From contig NZ_JOEH01000029.1 of the NCBI RefSeq assembly GCF_000719095.1, positions 47,650-111,649 on the forward strand: 64,000 nt of DNA, given 5' to 3'. Numbering within the stretch: position 1 is the stretch's first letter; each line of letters starts with the position of its first letter. The DNA comes from Streptacidiphilus jeojiense (GTDB lineage: Bacteria > Actinomycetota > Actinomycetes > Streptomycetales > Streptomycetaceae). The translations under genes and the position numbers were made by a program. Below are positions 41,394-48,828 of the stretch, one piece after another. The notes beneath the pieces were generated by a model, which had not been told where the DNA came from, did no database searches, and saw only the letters and a program-made list of their open reading frames with translations.

Positions 41394-42419
41394 ATGATGG
41401 ATCACGTGGATCGACAGGGAACCACCAGGCGGACGATGCTCCGCACCGGAGCCATGGCCGGGACGGCTGCGGCTCTCGGCGCCACCGGGGTGTTCACGGC
41501 CGCAACGGCACGCGCGGCCACCCCGGCGGCCAACGGGGGGCAGCAACTCCCGTACCCGTCCGGCGTCACTGACACTTCGCACTGCACTCCGGAGATCGCC
41601 GCAGTCTTCCGCGGCATCCTCACCGCCAAGAGCAGGCACGACGCCGCCGGGTTCCTGTCCTACTTCTCCAGGACGAACACCGTCTACATCGACGCGTGCC
41701 TGGGTGTCACCATGACCGGCCGGCAGGCGCTGAACAACTTCTTCACCCCCTTCCTCGCGAGCGTGCCCGCCGACGCGATCTCCTACCCGCTGCGCATCGT
41801 CGGCGACGCGCGAAGCGCAGCGATCGAGTTCGTGGACACCCCCGCCTTCTTCGGCCAGGAGATCCGCACCCTCTCCGCCGTCACCTTCGACGACAACCAC
41901 AAGGTCACCCGCTGGGTCGACTACTGGGACGGCCGCAGCTCCCTCATCCAGAACACCATCGCCGACACCTACCCCACCGACTTCAGCGATTCCCAGCAGA
42001 ACGCCCACCCCGCCGTCGCCCGGGCCGCCCGTGCGCTCCAGACCGCATTCGCGGCGGGCGACGCGGCCGGGGCCGTCGCCCTGATGTCCGACGACGTGGT
42101 CCACGAGGACCTGGCCGCACACACCCGCGTCCGTGGCACGCTCCAGGTCCAGCGCTACTACACGCGGGCGCTCGGACAGCTCCCCTACGGCCCGGGTGCC
42201 GCGCTGGTCCACACCGGCGGCAGCCGCCAGGGCGGCGGCTACGAGTGGACGGCCGCCCCGCACGCCGCCCCGATACGACGCGGCCACACCTGCCTCGAAC
42301 TCGACGGGACCGGCAAGGTCAGCCGCCTGACCACCATCTACGACTCGAGCCTGCTGACCCACGCCGCCTACCAGTCCCTGATCGGCCTCAGCGCCGAGGC
42401 ACCGCTGCCCGCGCGGTGA
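41394..42419 (+). CDS. Tat-exported protein with two SnoaL/NTF2-like domains
   Basis: A 341-residue protein. The N-terminus has a twin-arginine signal (TTRRTMLRTGAMAGTAAALG) with an ARAA cleavage site near residue 42. Two cone-shaped SnoaL/NTF2-like domains follow: about 60-190 (ILTAKSRHDAAGFLSYF ... VTRWVDYWDGRSS) and about 200-325 (ALQTAFAAGDAAGAVALMSDDVVHEDL). Such domains bind hydrophobic ligands or act as cyclases and isomerases. Export of a tandem SnoaL-like protein together with a cytoplasmic nitroreductase is unusual. AAGGA precedes the double ATG. Confidence 0.78.
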   Translation: MMDHVDRQGTTRRTMLRTGAMAGTAAALGATGVFTAATARAATPAANGGQQLPYPSGVTDTSHCTPEIAAVFRGILTAKSRHDAAGFLSYFSRTNTVYIDACLGVTMTGRQALNNFFTPFLASVPADAISYPLRIVGDARSAAIEFVDTPAFFGQEIRTLSAVTFDDNHKVTRWVDYWDGRSSLIQNTIADTYPTDFSDSQQNAHPAVARAARALQTAFAAGDAAGAVALMSDDVVHEDLAAHTRVRGTLQVQRYYTRALGQLPYGPGAALVHTGGSRQGGGYEWTAAPHAAPIRRGHTCLELDGTGKVSRLTTIYDSSLLTHAAYQSLIGLSAEAPLPAR

Positions 42420-42480
42420 GTGAACTCCACCCGCCGCAGACGACCCGTGCCATCCGACCACGAAACGGAAGCGAACCACG

Positions 42481-43086
42481 ATGACTGAGCTGCACCAGCA
42501 CTTCGCCCTGGACCGGACCGCGCAGGACCTCCTTTTCCGCGAGGCCCGCACCGCGAACACCTTCTCCGACGAGCCGGTCAGCGAGGACCAGGTCGCCGCG
42601 ATCTACGACCTGGTCAAGTACGCACCGACCGCGTTCAACTCCCAGCCGCTGCGCATCCTGCTGGTGCGCTCCCCCGAGGCCCGCGAGCGTCTCGTCGAAC
42701 ATCTGTGGGACGGCAACAAGGCGAAGGCCGCCGCCGCTCCGCTGGTCGGGGTGCTCGCCTACGACCCCGAGTTCCACGAGCACCTGCCCACCCAACTGCC
42801 GCACTTCCCCGCCGCACAGAGCCTGTTCCAGGGCAAGGACCACCGCTTCGTCGAAGCCTCCGTCAGCGCCGGGCTGCAGATCGGCTACTTCATCCTCGGC
42901 GTGCGGGCCGTGGGCCTGGCCGCCGGGCCCATGACCGGCCTGCACGCCGAGGCCATCGACAAGGAGTTCTTCGCCGAGACCGGCTACAGGACCCTCGTCG
43001 TGATCACCATCGGCAAGCCGGACGAGGACCCCGCATTCCCCCGCGGCCCGCGCCTGGAACAGAACCTGGTCGTCACCACGGTCTAA
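42481..43086 (+). CDS. RutE-like nitroreductase (malonic semialdehyde reductase family)
   Basis: A 201-residue FMN enzyme of the nitroreductase superfamily. FREARTANTFSDEPVSEDQVAAIYDLVKYAPTAFNSQPLRILLV near the start carries the FMN-phosphate-binding Arg and the Asn-Ser-Gln-Pro loop, and GLQIGYFILGVRAVGLAAGPMTG is the second flavin-contact segment. RutE homologues reduce 3-oxopropanoate or other small electrophiles with NADPH. No rut pyrimidine-degradation genes are present, so detoxification of a quinone or nitro compound under MarR control is more likely. Confidence 0.87.
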   Translation: MTELHQHFALDRTAQDLLFREARTANTFSDEPVSEDQVAAIYDLVKYAPTAFNSQPLRILLVRSPEARERLVEHLWDGNKAKAAAAPLVGVLAYDPEFHEHLPTQLPHFPAAQSLFQGKDHRFVEASVSAGLQIGYFILGVRAVGLAAGPMTGLHAEAIDKEFFAETGYRTLVVITIGKPDEDPAFPRGPRLEQNLVVTTV

Positions 43087-43156
43087 GCTCCGCCGCTGCG
43101 CAGCAGCAGCAACGACGACGACGACGACGACCGATGATCAGAACCGCAGCGTGACC

Positions 43157-43186
43157 GGACGGGGCCCGCCGGCGCGGGCCCCGTCC
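43157..43186. terminator. Bidirectional GC hairpin between nitroreductase and rpmB genes
   Basis: Perfect 12-base arms (GGACGGGGCCCG and its complement) around a six-base loop lie between two convergent genes. There is no T-tract. It probably terminates transcription in both directions. An ACG trinucleotide run (six units from about 43112) lies just before it. Confidence 0.72.
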
Positions 43187-43203
43187 GCGTTGCCGGCGCA
43201 GTG

Positions 43204-43425
43204 CTACGAAGCGCGGCGCTGGACCTTCCCGGCCTTCAGGCACGCTGTGCAGACCTTGAGCCGCACCGGCCGGCCGTCGACAGTCGCCTTCACGGGCTGG
43301 ATGTTCGGGCGGAACATCCGCGCCGAGCGCCCGAGCACCCGCCGCCTCTGGGCGTTGCGCCCCAGCCTGGCGACCTTTCTGCCGAAGCTCGGCTCCTTGC
43401 CGCACACGTCGCAGCGTTGTGACAT
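43204..43425 (-). CDS. rpmB: 50S ribosomal protein L28, zinc-ribbon form
   Basis: A 73-residue ribosomal protein: MSQRCDVCGKEPSFGRKVAR at the start, the SARMFRPNIQPVKATVDGRP core, and RLKVCTACLKAGKV at the end. The two CxxC pairs (Cys5/Cys8 and Cys57/Cys60, approximate) form the zinc ribbon, so this is the zinc-containing (C+) paralogue rather than the zinc-free copy used under zinc starvation. AGGAG lies seven bases before the chosen ATG. It stands alone, with no adjacent rpmG or Zur-type neighbour. Confidence 0.93.
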   Translation of the reverse strand: MSQRCDVCGKEPSFGRKVARLGRNAQRRRVLGRSARMFRPNIQPVKATVDGRPVRLKVCTACLKAGKVQRRAS

Positions 43426-43865
43426 CAGCATTCTCCTCGAAGAGTTCGCGATGGCATGCCGACCGCCCATCGCGATGTCGATCGGGAAGGGAGAAGTGCC
43501 GCTGCGGAAGCGGTGGTCGACGGCATGGGAAACACGGGCAGGACTCAGCACGCAGCGTCGGGGAATCGACCGCTGTCGCCTGCCTGGTGAGGTGTCTCTA
43601 CCTGTGCCGTCTCTAGAACATGCGGCAGACCGTAACGGCATGCCCCAGCGCGTTCAAGTGGTTTATCAGCTGTGCGGGACCGGAGCTGGGGCTGAGTCCT
43701 GGCATGAGCGCAGGGTCCGGCCTGGTACCAGGCGCGGGCGACGTCTGATGCCAGGGCTCAGCCCTGGAGGCGACGCACTGGTACCGCGTTGATCCATAGC
43801 GTCGGACCTGCCGGTTTCAAGGCCGGTGCGCGGTCAGCGCAAGCGCATAGACCAGGGAGCCCCTC
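43426..43865. other. 440-base intergenic region with a structured segment
   Basis: There is no credible gene between rpmB and the DUF1453 gene. The first part serves as the rpmB leader and promoter. The middle (about 43590-43680) is AT-richer. The segment 43689-43764 forms a large hairpin described separately. Confidence 0.5.
43689..43764 (+). other. Large nested inverted repeat, possible structured RNA
   Basis: GGGCTGAGTCCTGGCAT (43689-43705) pairs with ATGCCAGGGCTCAGCCC (43748-43764): 16 of 17 are Watson-Crick and the remaining one is a T/G wobble. The enclosed loop contains a perfect 14-base palindrome, GCCTGGTACCAGGC (43720-43733), giving a hairpin within a hairpin. It ends 101 bases before the DUF1453 start codon. 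It could be a leader RNA, a small RNA, a terminator-like element, or an old mobile-element relic. It does not match a riboswitch I know. Confidence 0.5.
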
Positions 43866-44555
43866 GTGTCCGCAGTGGAAATCCTCGCCGTCATCGGCGT
43901 CATCGGACTGGTGATCTACCAGCAGCTGGCCGGGCAGTCTCTGCGCGGCAAACGCGTGGTGCTGCTGCCGGCGATCCTGACGGTCGTCGGGTTCACCAAC
44001 CTGACCAGCGGTGGCCGGCACCTGCAGACGGCCGACCTCGTCTGGTTGACCATCGGCGCCGCCGGCTCGATCGTGATCGGCCTGGGCTTCGGCGCGATCA
44101 TGCATCTGGAAGCCCGCAACGGCACGCTGTGGGCGAAGATGCCGGTACGCGGACTGTGGTTGTGGGTCGTCCTGGTGGCCTGGCGCGGCGTCATCTACCT
44201 ACCTGCCGCCGCCATGCACGCCCACGTCGCCGCATCGAGCGCGACCCTGCTGTTCACCCTGGGCCTCAACCGGCTGGCGCAGGCCGCCGTCATCGTCCCG
44301 CGCGCCATGTCGTCCGGCATCCCGTTCGCCCCCGAGAAGGACGGCAGGACGTTCATGGCCACCGCATTCGAACGCGGACGCCCGGACGCACCGAGCACCA
44401 CGCACGACCAGCGGCTCGACGACGTCCGCAGCTACCCCGACGACCAGCGCGAACACCGCCATGCGCGTCGCGAGAACCGCTCCGGGCAACGCCTCGCGCA
44501 CCCGTCGCCGCGGTTCGACCCGTGGACCGGCCATGACCAGCGGTACGCGCCTTAA
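43866..44555 (+). CDS. DUF1453 family membrane protein
   Basis: A 229-residue integral membrane protein with about four to five helices in residues 1-155 (AVEILAVIGVIGLVIYQQLAG; LVWLTIGAAGSIVIGLGFG; LWLWVVLVAWRGVIYLP). The last 70 residues are hydrophilic, charged and probably disordered (His/Arg/Asp-rich). GTG start. The family has no known function; in some Gram-positive bacteria related CcdC-like proteins are membrane factors. The IS element begins shortly downstream. Confidence 0.72.
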   Translation: MSAVEILAVIGVIGLVIYQQLAGQSLRGKRVVLLPAILTVVGFTNLTSGGRHLQTADLVWLTIGAAGSIVIGLGFGAIMHLEARNGTLWAKMPVRGLWLWVVLVAWRGVIYLPAAAMHAHVAASSATLLFTLGLNRLAQAAVIVPRAMSSGIPFAPEKDGRTFMATAFERGRPDAPSTTHDQRLDDVRSYPDDQREHRHARRENRSGQRLAHPSPRFDPWTGHDQRYAP

Positions 44556-44774
44556 TCTACGCGCACCTGGCCGTCCACGCCGCCATCCGGGCACAGGGGC
44601 ACGCCTCGGCACCACACGGTCCGCCAGACTCGACCTACACAGATCACCTCCAGTATCCGTTGAACTGCACAAAGTCACCTATGCCAACAGTATTGGGTTT
44701 CAGGCTCGGGAGGAATCGCATCCTTGATTCGGAGGCGCGAGGCGCCGGAGTTGTCTGCGCCTTGGTAGTAGCGG

Positions 44775-45202
44775 TCAGTCTGGTCGCTTCTGGTTCTCGA
44801 TGTACTCCTTGATGACGGCCAGGGGTGATCCGCCGCAGGATGCCGCGAGGTAGCTGGGGGCCAGAAGTGCTCGCCCCACAGGTACGTGCGGATGTGGGCG
44901 GGAAACTCCTGGCGCAGGCGGCGGGCGGAAACGCCCTTGAGCGAGCCGACCAGCCGGGACAGGACGGCCTTGGGCGGGTAGTGCCCGAGCAGGTGCACAT
45001 AGTCCTTCTCGCCGTTGAATGCGACCAGTTCGGTCTGGAAGTCGGCGCAGACGGCACGCATGACCGCTTCGCGGCGCGGCGGGATCTCGTCGGTGAACGG
45101 TCCGCGCCGGTACGTGGGGGTGAAGACCACATGGGCATGCAGGGTATGAACAACCGTTCGACCCCTGCGGATATCGGGATTTGACTCCCACCGTGGTGAC
45201 AT
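44775..45202 (-). pseudogene. tnpA: IS200-type transposase TnpA, frameshifted and catalytically altered
   Basis: The frame runs from HAHVVFTPTYRRGPFTDEIPP through LVGSLKGVSARRLRQEFP to RTYLWGEHFW near 44885, then continues one frame over as APSYLAASCGGSPLAVIKEYIENQ to the family end. One base is missing in a C-run just after the Trp codon. Independently, the metal-binding His-x-His of the HUH nuclease is Tyr-Val-His in KDYVHLLGHYPP, so the first histidine is lost. The nucleophilic Tyr of EYIENQ survives only in the shifted frame. Two unrelated lesions argue against a sequencing error as the sole cause. Confidence 0.85.
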
Positions 45203-45221
45203 CGATTGCTACGGTCGCGTT

Positions 45222-46382
45222 GTGAAGCTCGTGGTGCGGGTGAAACTGCTGCCGCAGGCCGACCAGGCCGCCGCACTGCACGCCACCCTGCGCGCGGTCA
45301 ACGAGGCGGCCTGCTGGGTCTCCGGCGTGGCGTTCGAGCGCGGGGTCCCGCGTGAGTACGAGCTGCGCAAGCACACCTACGCCGAGCTGAAGGCGCGCGG
45401 GCTGGGAGCACAGGCCGCACAGCACACCATCAAGAAGGTCCGCGACGCCTACACCGCCTTGCAGGCGAACATCCGCGCAGGGAACCTCGGCAGACCGGGG
45501 TCCAAACGCCGGGTCACGGCGCAGTCCAAGCCGATCACGTTCCGTCCCCAGGCAGCGCAACCCTACGACGACCGGTGTCTGTCCTGGCAGTACGACGCGG
45601 GGACGGTATCGATCTGGAGCACCGCCGGACGACTGCGCAACGTGCGCTTCACCGGTTCCCAGGGTGCACTCAAACGGCTGCGCGAGCATCGCAAGGGCGA
45701 GTCGGACCTGGTGGAGCGAGACGGTGCCTTCTACCTGATCGCCACCTGCGAGGTGCCCGAGACCCCCGTCAATGAGAACCCTGTCGGGTTCGTCGGGGTG
45801 GACCTGGGCATCGTGAACATCGCCACCACCAGCACCGGCTACCGGGCCGCCGGACGAGGCCTGAACCGGCACCGCAAACGGCAAATCGACCTGCGCAAGA
45901 AGCTCCAGGCCAAGGGAACCAAGTCCACCAAGCGCCTGCTCAAGAAGCGGTCCCGCAAAGAACAGCGGCACGCTGCCAACGTCAACCACGTCATCGCCAA
46001 GACCATCGTCGCCACCGCTGAACGCACCGGCCACGGCATCGCCCTCGAAGATCTGACGGGCGTCCGCGACCGGGTACGGCTCCGAAAGGGACAGCGGACC
46101 CAACTCCACTCGTGGGGCTTCCACCAACTCGGCCAGTACCTCGCCTACAAGGCCAAACGCGCCGGCGTCCCGCTGGTTCACGTCGATCCGGCGTACACCA
46201 GCCAGGAATGCTCCCAGTGCCACCACGTCGACCCGAAGAACCGCGTCGACCAGGCAACGTTCGTCTGCAGGTCCTGCGGGACCATGGTGCACGCGGACAC
46301 CAACGCGTCCCACAACATCGCCCGCAAGGGCGAGACCGTGTGGACAGCGGGGCGTGAGTCACGCGTCCCAGCACCTGTATAG
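45222..46382 (+). CDS. tnpB: IS605-family TnpB RNA-guided endonuclease
   Basis: A 386-residue intact TnpB, ancestor-type relative of Cas12. RuvC residues are all present: Asp194 in FVGVDLGIVNIAT, Glu276 in IALEDLTGVR and Asp359 in VHADTNASHNIARKG. The zinc finger uses Cys330, Cys333, Cys349 and Cys352 (SQECSQCHHVD ... FVCRSCG). The basic region at residues 215-250 (RHRKRQIDLRKKLQ) fits guide-RNA binding. GTG start, 19 bases from the divergent tnpA. TnpB cuts donor-site DNA using an omega RNA made from the element's right end, promoting element retention. It appears functional although the transposase is not. Confidence 0.93.
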   Translation: MKLVVRVKLLPQADQAAALHATLRAVNEAACWVSGVAFERGVPREYELRKHTYAELKARGLGAQAAQHTIKKVRDAYTALQANIRAGNLGRPGSKRRVTAQSKPITFRPQAAQPYDDRCLSWQYDAGTVSIWSTAGRLRNVRFTGSQGALKRLREHRKGESDLVERDGAFYLIATCEVPETPVNENPVGFVGVDLGIVNIATTSTGYRAAGRGLNRHRKRQIDLRKKLQAKGTKSTKRLLKKRSRKEQRHAANVNHVIAKTIVATAERTGHGIALEDLTGVRDRVRLRKGQRTQLHSWGFHQLGQYLAYKAKRAGVPLVHVDPAYTSQECSQCHHVDPKNRVDQATFVCRSCGTMVHADTNASHNIARKGETVWTAGRESRVPAPV

Positions 46383-46387
46383 GTGCT
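46370..46387 (+). promoter_or_regulatory. Right-end hairpin overlapping the tnpB stop codon; likely part of the omega RNA
   Basis: AGCACCT-GTAT-AGGTGCT is a perfect 7-base-pair stem with a 4-base loop. The tnpB TAG stop lies inside it. In IS605-family elements a subterminal hairpin marks the right end and the 3' end of tnpB mRNA gives the guide-RNA scaffold, with the guide copied from the flank. The guide would then begin a short distance after the hairpin. Confidence 0.6.
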
Positions 46388-46645
46388 CAGACGGAGGAGG
46401 CCACGCGACAGCCAGCCGCGCCCTACCTCCAAGCCCGACCCTTCACCGGCCGGGTCAAGTTGACCCACTGGGGGAACGGCTCCGGCTCGGGCCAGAACAT
46501 CTTCAAGAACGCCGCCTCCATCGTGAACAACACCGACCACTTCGTGGAAGTCATGGACGTCAACCTGCACTGGTACAACTACGCCCCGCAGTACGCGGGC
46601 AGCCTCAACGCCACGGCCAACACCGACTCGTGGCTGCAATCCTGA
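46388..46645 (+). pseudogene. 5'-truncated gene fragment at the right flank of the IS element
   Basis: An open frame without a usable ATG/GTG start runs into TEEATRQPAAPYLQARPFTG and ends with a coding-like sequence: KLTHWGNGSGSGQN, VNNTDHFVEVMDVNLHWY, and SLNATANTDSWLQS before the stop. It looks like the C-terminal 80 or so residues of an exported or surface protein (Asn/Thr/Ser-rich, with Trp and Tyr). A good terminator follows. The N-terminal part is not found on the left side of the element, so the insertion was probably accompanied or followed by deletion. I do not recognise the family. Confidence 0.6.
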
Positions 46646-46668
46646 CGCTCTCCGCCGGGACGAGCCCG

Positions 46669-46699
46669 GGCCCCCTGCACCAGTTCGGTGCAGGGGGCC
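46669..46699 (+). terminator. Terminator hairpin after the truncated gene
   Basis: Perfect 13-base arms (GGCCCCCTGCACC and complement) around AGTTC lie 24 bases after the stop of the truncated gene. Only two T residues follow. It supports the view that the fragment was once a real gene with its own terminator. Confidence 0.8.
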
Positions 46700-46806
46700 T
46701 TCGCAATGCCGTGTACGTCGCAGGTGCGCAGTGAGTCGACGCGCACCTCTTCGGAAGCCGCCGTGGGTGCGCTGCTGCCGGACCGTAATCCAACGCGAGC
46801 AGCAGG

Positions 46807-47721
46807 TCAGCGGGGGACGCCGCCCAGGGTGCGGCGCCAACGGGCCTCGGCGAAGGAGTACAGGCCGAACGCGATGAGGCCCAACGCCACCAGGACCAGC
46901 ACCAGCGGGCCGAAGGAGGTCTGGGCGAAGGAGCGCAGCGTGGCGTCCAGGCCCTTGGACCTGCCCGGGGTGTCGGACAGTGCGGCCTGCAGGGCGAAGA
47001 CGCCGAACGCGCCCACGATCACGCCACGGGCGATGTGCCCGGCCTGCCCGAGGCGCAGCACGAGGTCGCGGGTGCGGTAGGTCATCCAGCCGGTGCGCAG
47101 CCGTTCGGCGAAGCGCTTGCCGATGGCCCGGACCACGATGGCGATGCCGACGGCGATGACGGCCAGGGACAGGACGATCATCAGGACGCGTCCGCCGTCG
47201 GTGTGCAGCAGGCGGGCGCTGACGTCGTGGGCGCTGTCGTCGGAGGTGGTGGGGGTGCGACCGTGGGCGAGGAACTGGTAGGTGCTCCAGGCCGCGATCG
47301 CGTAGACCACGGCGCGGACCGCGTCCAGGAGTCGGTGGCCGCCGCTCTCGGCGGAGTCGACGGCCCGCACCGCGCGCCACAGTGTCAGGCCGACGAAGCC
47401 GATGACCAGGAGCCACAGCAGCAGTTCACCGAAGGGCTCGTCGGCGATCGCAGTCAGGGCGCCGGCGCGGTCCAGGTCGTGGCGCCCGAAGCCGAGTGCG
47501 ACCAGAACTGCCAGGATGCCGATCACGATGTAGACCACGCCCCGGGCCACGAAGCCGGCTCGGGCCAGGCCGTCGATCGCCCCCGCCCCGGCCACCCTCC
47601 GTGCGCCCCCACGGCGACGGGTGCCGGATCGGCGCTCACGGTAGGTGCGGCTGCGGCCGTAGCGCGAACTGCTGGTACGGCGGCTGGGGGAATGTCGTCT
47701 GCCGGAAAGTGTCCAGTCCAT
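46807..47721 (-). CDS. DUF1206 membrane protein
   Basis: A 304-residue membrane protein made of three repeats of a two-helix unit, each opening with a Gly-x-x-Ala-Arg-Gly-type motif: LARAGFVARGVVYIVIGILA (about residue 52), the middle AVRAVVYAIAAWSTYQFL, and LGQAGHIARGVIVGAFGVFAL (about 222). The Arg-rich first 45 residues (SRRTSSSRYGRSRTYRERR) are probably disordered. The family has no known function. AGGAGG lies five bases before the ATG. A second DUF1206 gene lies directly upstream on the same strand. Confidence 0.88.
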   Translation of the reverse strand: MDWTLSGRRHSPSRRTSSSRYGRSRTYRERRSGTRRRGGARRVAGAGAIDGLARAGFVARGVVYIVIGILAVLVALGFGRHDLDRAGALTAIADEPFGELLLWLLVIGFVGLTLWRAVRAVDSAESGGHRLLDAVRAVVYAIAAWSTYQFLAHGRTPTTSDDSAHDVSARLLHTDGGRVLMIVLSLAVIAVGIAIVVRAIGKRFAERLRTGWMTYRTRDLVLRLGQAGHIARGVIVGAFGVFALQAALSDTPGRSKGLDATLRSFAQTSFGPLVLVLVALGLIAFGLYSFAEARWRRTLGGVPR

Positions 47722-47854
47722 GTGTGCCTCCTGTCACTCCGGCTGCCCCGTCCCGCTGGCTGAAAACCGCCCCAGGGACAACTCTTGACGCTTCGTCGCC
47801 AAGCAGCGTCGGGCTGTCTCCTGCGGACCCGACGGGGCTTGGAGGAGGCATGGG

Positions 47855-48706
47855 TCAGAGCTTGCGCCAGCGGGCGGAAGCGAAGGAGAAGGCGCCGAAG
47901 AGTACGAGTCCCAGCGCGACCAGGACGAGGAGCCAGGGACCGGCCGGGGTGTGGGCGAAGCTGCGCAGGGTGGCGTCCATGCCCTTGGCCTGTTTCGGAT
48001 CGAAGCGGACGGCTGCGACCACGATGAACACGCCGGCGCCGGCGAAGACGGTGCCGCGCGCGGTGCTGCCGCCGATGCCCAGCGCGGTGACGACCTTGCG
48101 GACGCGCACGCTCATGGCGGCTGTGTTCAGCTTCTTGAGGAAGGTGCGTCGGATCGCGCTGACCGCGATGCCCACGCCGACACCGAACAGCACCACGCCG
48201 ACGATCGCCACCAGCACCTGGCCGCCAGGGAGTTTGAGCGCGGACGCGGTCCAGTCCTGCGACTTGGCGTTGCTGCCCGTCTGGCCCCCGCTCCCCGCGG
48301 CGTAGGCGGCTGTTCCCCAGCACACCGAGGCGTAGAACACGGCGCGCCCGGCGCTGAGGATGCGGCTGCCGGTCTTCTTCCGACCCGCCTCACCGTACGC
48401 CGCCAGTGACGCACGCCACAGCGCCATGCAGGCGAAGCCGACCACCAGGATCCAGAGCATCGCCAGGCCGAAGGGCTGCGCGGCCACCTGGTGCAACGCG
48501 CCCTGGCGGTCGGCTTCACCGCCGCCCTTGCCGAGCGCGATCTCCAAGGCGAGTACACCGATCAGGACATAGACCACCCCGCGTGCCACGAAGCCGGCCC
48601 GGCCCGCGGTCCGCAGGGCGCCCTTCTCGCTGGGCCGAGGAATCGACGGAGCATCAGAACGGTGTCCTGGACCGGTGCTCCTGTTGTGCGCATGCGATGA
48701 CGCCAC
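47855..48706 (-). CDS. DUF1206 membrane protein, second copy
   Basis: A 283-residue paralogue with the same three-repeat layout: LRTAGRAGFVARGVVYVLIG (about residue 26), a middle repeat with ILSAGRAVFYASVCWGTAAYA, and LGIGGSTARGTVFAGAGVFIV near residue 200. The GTG start at VASSHAHNR is chosen because AGGAGG lies six bases upstream. The two proteins differ strongly outside the motifs, so the duplication is old. The genes are 133 bases apart and probably transcribed separately. Confidence 0.87.
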   Translation of the reverse strand: MASSHAHNRSTGPGHRSDAPSIPRPSEKGALRTAGRAGFVARGVVYVLIGVLALEIALGKGGGEADRQGALHQVAAQPFGLAMLWILVVGFACMALWRASLAAYGEAGRKKTGSRILSAGRAVFYASVCWGTAAYAAGSGGQTGSNAKSQDWTASALKLPGGQVLVAIVGVVLFGVGVGIAVSAIRRTFLKKLNTAAMSVRVRKVVTALGIGGSTARGTVFAGAGVFIVVAAVRFDPKQAKGMDATLRSFAHTPAGPWLLVLVALGLVLFGAFSFASARWRKL

Positions 48707-48828
48707 GATGAACCTCCTGATAGTGCGGGCATGCTCGCACCGCTGCACACGCGTCTGCCCGGACGACGGACATGCACGCACTGCGTCACCGACCGTGTGT
48801 TCGCACCCGTTCGGGGTAACCGGCGTCC

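Larger units (their letters stand above)
44700..46400. mobile_element. IS200/IS605-type element, decayed
   Basis: The element contains a broken tnpA on the minus strand and an intact tnpB on the plus strand, divergently arranged as in IS605. The right end is marked by a hairpin at 46370-46387 overlapping the tnpB stop codon. The left end is unclear, between about 44640 and 44770; a GGCGC-GAG-GCGCC hairpin at 44734-44746 may belong to it. There are no terminal inverted repeats or target duplication, as expected for this family. The right flank is a 5'-truncated gene. With tnpA broken the element should not move on its own. Confidence 0.82.

Noticed and set aside
43111..43132. ACG trinucleotide run as a possible CRISPR-like or regulatory repeat
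   Set aside because: A simple microsatellite with no spacers; too short for function to be claimed.
43151..43792. Plus-strand open frame across rpmB and the following intergenic region
   Set aside because: Antisense to the clearly recognisable L28 gene, no ribosome binding site and no domain.
44775..46313. Long minus-strand frame through tnpB into tnpA
   Set aside because: Only its last 40 or so codons are real (the shifted end of TnpA); the rest is antisense to tnpB.
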